A stretch of 64,000 nucleotides of DNA from Paraspadella gotoi. Its lineage: Eukaryota; Chaetognatha. The DNA lies in contig CM119269.1 in assembly GCA_051294375.1 (NCBI GenBank), positions 14,056,552 to 14,120,551 of the forward strand, in the 5' to 3' direction. Below, one piece after another: positions 59,253 to 64,000 of this stretch (the stretch's first letter is position 1; the number at the start of each line of letters is the position of its first letter). A model generated the notes under the pieces. The model searched no databases. It saw only the letters and a program-made list of their open reading frames with translations, and had not been told where the DNA came from. The position numbers were made by a program, and so were the translations under genes.

Positions 59253-60200
59253 CAAACTTTTTATAATCGCGATTTCGTAAATCGCGTTACATTTTTAACA
59301 GAAACATTATGATAATTCCTCTGCTATTGCCATTGTTATTCTACAGTATGATTTTTCACAATTGTAACATTGCTTGTGCCCATATCTCAGAGTGCCTTCA
59401 CCCTAGAGACATAAATTATGGCTCATTTTGGAGCCCGCCGTCTGGCATTTTTACATCCATCAATTTTTATATAATTCTAATAAGTCTTTAGTATTAACTT
59501 TTAGGACTCAATGAACTCATCAAATTTGTCGATCAACTTTTGATATTTTTACTTTTAATGTTTCACGTAGTCACAACCAATCAACAATTAGTTCAATTTA
59601 AAAGATATAATATGCAAAATGTAGCATTTTGCCTGCTCTTCAATGTGGTGTAGATTTCATATTCGTTTAATGCTGAGGTGCTTAGTACCTTTTCAGAATA
59701 ATAATGAAAATTTTCAAATTTGACCTCCTTTTAATAGACATATCACTAAATAAGAAGACTCATTACAAATATGTTGTTTGTATTATATATCATATAAAAT
59801 GCCAAACCGAGACTTTGAAAACCGACTATCATTAATCTTTTTAAATTTTATGGTTGCATAGATATACTGTCACGAAATGTTACAAACGAGAAAAATCATA
59901 CTGTAATTAGACTAAATGTTTTTATCTTATCTCTTTAAAATTAGTCTTGTAGAAAATATTAAATATATGATTTAGCCCGCTCAGCCATTGAGTAGAGGCT
60001 AAGACGGACACCAGTAAGGCAGCTTTTAAGACATACTGCCACAGGATCCACGCACAGATTTCTCCCCAGGGTCATAAATCCTGAGATATCTGAGCGAAGG
60101 TGTTGATTGTTGATTGTTATTTTATTAGTTGGAGAATATATCATTCTCGATCTAAAACTTGTCCACAAATCCTCAAGTAAATGTAAAAAAATAGTGTAAA
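59253..60200. other. AT-rich intergenic region PLPP-DHFR
   Basis: Mostly AT-rich with short frames. A GC-richer patch at about 59970-60100 has a 69-codon minus-strand frame without recognisable features; I see no gene. Confidence 0.5.
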
Positions 60201-61167
60201 ATGGGCGATATTCAATTAAACCTCATGGTTGCTGCTTGCGAAGGCGGAGGAATCGGAAAGGACGGCCTTCTTCCCTGGAAACTTAAAAAGTGAGGCCTAC
60301 CGGATTTTTTCGAAATTAAAAAAAAATATCGTGTACCATAACATCATTTAGCGCTACTTCAAACTACACTTAGTCACTCGCACGCTCATAATTTCATATA
60401 TTCAGAGAGTGGGACTTTTTCCAACGCTCCACGACAAACACTCTCGATCCTAGCAAAACAAACGCAGTCATCTACGGACGCATTTGTTGGGATAAACGAG
60501 GCGGACCCATGCCGAACAGAACCAATGTCGTCCTCAGCCGCACCATGGATCGTTCTCCCGAAGGTGCGCTCCGTATTTATGAGTAACTTTGCTGAGTCAA
60601 AACTTGTTGAGGAAAAATCTACGGATACAGGGGCGATTTTGGCGCGGAGTTTGGACGCAGCGATCGAGATCCTGTCGAAGGCGCCTTTGAGGGATTCCAT
60701 CGAAACTGTTTGGGTCACTGGAGGAGAGGAGATTTACAGGGAGGCGATGCTGCATCCCTGCTGTTATCGAATTTACCTTAGTAAGGTACCTGACATTCAA
60801 CTTTAATTGGATGTTACGCTCACTGAACGAGTTATGAAGTTTGTCGAACCTTTTGGTCTGGAGAATCCTTAGTTCTGTACTCTTCAACGTTTTAGCGCCT
60901 TCATATGTAACATTAAATCCATCATAAAGTCCTAATTTCACGTTTCCAATCCAACAATGTGAAACGAGACGTGACCAACATCTCTGCCAATCATTCCCAA
61001 TCACACGACTCTAGATTTACGCCCACTTCGACTGCGACGTCTTCTTTCCTCCGATCGACGAACATCGATTCGAGATCGCCGTCGATCCTTCGGCTCCGCA
61101 GGGAATTCAACGCGACGGCGACGTCGAGTGGGAGCTTTTCGTTTGGCGTCGAAAGCCTAGCGGGTAG
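60201..61167 (+). CDS. DHFR: Dihydrofolate reductase
   Basis: Reduces dihydrofolate to tetrahydrofolate with NADPH. Exons 60201-60289, 60406-60563, 60631-60785, 61015-61167 give 184 aa. Family blocks: LNLMVAACEGGGIGKDGLLPW (first 26 residues, with the Trp of the Met20-loop region), KEWDFFQRST with the catalytic acid Glu, NAVIYGRICWDKRG, NRTNVVLSRTM, VWVTGGEEIYREAM with the GG cofactor loop, and FDCDVFFPPID with WELFVWRRK at the end. Exon 3 is taken to start at 60631 (after ATACAG), because earlier acceptors read into a stop; the join then gives PEGAILARSLDAAIE, matching human QGAHFLSRSLDDALK. No thymidylate synthase domain is fused to it, unlike protist and plant forms. Confidence 0.95.
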
Positions 61168-61565
61168 GTGGGCGATGAGAAAATGATTGCGACAGAGGAG
61201 AAATGTTCTGTGAATTGTGTGACCAAACGCACGCGAATCTCTTATACAACGTAGTTAGACTAACAATTTTCGGATCCGCTTTTTTATTATCATCTACTTT
61301 TGATTTTTGAAAAAGGTTTTTGCTGGTATTGTTTTTCATTATTATTTTTTACTTCTGCCGGTTCCGTTTTTATAGAAAACTTATTCGTTGCGTCTATTTT
61401 TTATGGTGGGAATTTTATTAACTTTATTCGGTTTTACAGAATTCGATTGTATACTATGTCTTGTGTTAAATGTTAAAACTTGATATCAAGCTGATTAAAC
61501 CGAGAGACTCGTTTGCATATACATTCGCCTCTAATCGATCCGTTTGACTCAACCAAGAAATTAAG
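61168..61565. other. Intergenic region DHFR-RCAN
   Basis: 400 bases, T-rich. DHFR 3' flank and RCAN promoter side. No extra exon seen. Confidence 0.5.
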
Positions 61566-62593
<1,028 letters not shown>

Positions 62594-64000
62594 CGGATCT
62601 TGATCTCGATCCACGATCGATCGCGCGCTTTTCCTTTTTGAGCTTTTCTCTCTTTCCACCATTTTTCCTATCTCGACTTATTCATAGTCATATACGCAGA
62701 AGAAGAAAATCAAAAAATACAAACGTGATTGAAGATTTTCGATTCTTTGTAAATGGAAACGAATTGCAGTTTTTTTCCATATTTTTTTTTGCTTAAACGG
62801 ATGAATGGGATCATCCATTAATTACGTAAAAATATTTTTTTTCTCTTCGTTTATCTTTTGTCTGATCAGGGCATCCGAGAGTGGCGCATTTTTTGTTCCA
62901 GTTGGATTTGGCAGTCTTTTCTTTTATATTAAGCACATCCATATTGCATACCATATTTCATCCCTCCACTGCCAATATACTGTCATTTTGCAAACATCGT
63001 GCATCATTATTTTTTTCTGCTCTCAATTCATGTTTGGCCTTTTTTTTTTTTTTGCCTTATCCAATCGAATTTTTTTTTGGAACAAGGTCATTTTGCTGAT
63101 GCACTGATCACGCTCCTTACAACAAAGTTTTTGGAAATGCCCTCTGGTAAATTTTAAATCTTTTTGAAACCTTTCATATCTTAAAATGTCCAGTTTTTCT
63201 GATTACGAACGGACTTATTTTTAATATGTACTCTCTCAAAGGTTTTCTATTGTAGTCGAACCATTTTAGATCCATTTCGTTCCTGTCCGCTTTTTATCCC
63301 ATTTGGTACGTGTCAACTTTAATCCGGCGATATGATCGCTCCTATATTTTTATCTAGTCAATTGTCTTTATTAAATATTTGACCGTTTAATTAATAAAAA
63401 AAATATTTGCAGTTTAACACGAAATTTATTTTTTGCTCATTTGGTGCACAGCTTTTTACAGGGATATTGGTAGATATTGCGAGCCCGTTTGTGTGACAAA
63501 ATTTCCTATTTGTAACAATTGATCGATTCCGATCAAATTTAATTGCGTTCAAATCGTTAATTTGTTCATCTTAGTTAGTTAAGACAAATCGTCTAAAGAC
63601 GTTATGACTTGACAATGATGCAAGAACTGAAATCTGTTTTGAGCTAAGATATATTTGTGGCGTATTTAGTTTCGAATTTAGTTGGCCGACTTGTCTTATT
63701 TGGAACTCGTAAGTTTTAATTATCAACAAACAAATAAATTGGCGACGAGGAGCAGAGTTAAAATATTTGTTTATATATGCGATTTTATTCGAATTCAACA
63801 AGGTTGATTCAGTACAATCATCATCAACAAACCGACTAAGTCTTAGCAAACGAAAACATAATAAAATAGAGAGAAAAACAAGTTAATTAAATAAAATTAA
63901 TACGTAAACAATTAAAAATTGTTCTCAAGTTTGAAAAAAACGGAACAAGTTTCTGAAGAACAGTATCTTTCATTGTATAAATCTTTGAGAAAGGGGTTTT
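62594..64000. other. AT-rich region without supported gene
   Basis: RCAN 3' flank followed by AT-rich sequence with T-runs. Frames at 62805-63107 and 63571-63849 (minus) are low-complexity or lack family resemblance. Nothing further supported to the window end. Confidence 0.5.

Noticed and set aside
59959-60168. 69-codon minus-strand frame in a GC-richer patch
   Set aside because: No family resemblance and no splice context.
63571-63849. 92-codon minus-strand frame near the window end
   Set aside because: AT-rich composition, no domain; probably chance.

Overview
The window is from a nuclear genome of an invertebrate animal. Genes have canonical GT-AG introns, mostly 60-500 bases and AT-rich, separating GC-richer exons. 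The gene set (SPIRE, DENND1, KIF17, DRC4, RCAN, SLC25A51, PLPP4/5, GGACT) is metazoan. Compact genes with short introns would fit a sponge or another early-branching lineage, but the sequence alone does not fix the taxon. No viral, prokaryotic, CRISPR, rRNA or tRNA feature is supported. Three runs of N (2919-2928, 3143-3152, 10709-10733) and many single-base indels show an imperfect draft assembly.

Layout. 1-7.3 kb: a small possible secreted peptide (-), an unrecognised coiled-coil protein (+) whose second intron holds a 118-base tandem array, and a RidA homologue (+). 7.8-13 kb: a minus-strand gene for a 403-residue single-pass membrane protein with a His/Gly-rich region and two exon-encoded 8-cysteine modules, which I do not recognise. 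Its long intron 4 holds a minisatellite and an assembly gap. 11.53-29.99 kb: a direct duplication of about 9.2 kb. Each unit carries the first four exons of that membrane protein gene, an intronless DENND1 gene (-), an EPSTI1-like gene (+) and KIF17 exon 1 (+). The copies differ mainly by single-base indels that break reading frames, and the broken frames lie in different genes in each copy. This points to an assembly artefact rather than two diverged loci.

29.5-41.2 kb: four plus-strand genes head to tail, KIF17, ANKRD42, DRC4/GAS8 and C22orf23 (UPF0193). At least three have cilium or flagellum links, so this is a ciliary gene neighbourhood. 42-46.2 kb: a RhoGAP gene (-) with a 1.16 kb fold-back element in an intron. 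47.5-50.5 kb: SPIRE actin nucleator (-), divergent from GGACT (+, 51.2-51.9 kb). 52.3-54.7 kb: two adjacent genes for TMEM70/TMEM186-like mitochondrial membrane proteins (+). 55-56.8 kb: SLC25A51-type mitochondrial NAD carrier (+). 57.3-59.3 kb: PLPP4/5-like lipid phosphatase (+). 60.2-61.2 kb: DHFR (+). 61.6-62.6 kb: RCAN/calcipressin (+). The last 1.4 kb is AT-rich with no gene I can support.

Exon boundaries were placed by hand from splice sites, codon phase and recalled family sequences. Phases close exactly for most genes, but edges may be off by a base or two. The genes are separate housekeeping or cell-biological units. The only functional groupings I see are the ciliary run and the two adjacent mitochondrial membrane proteins.
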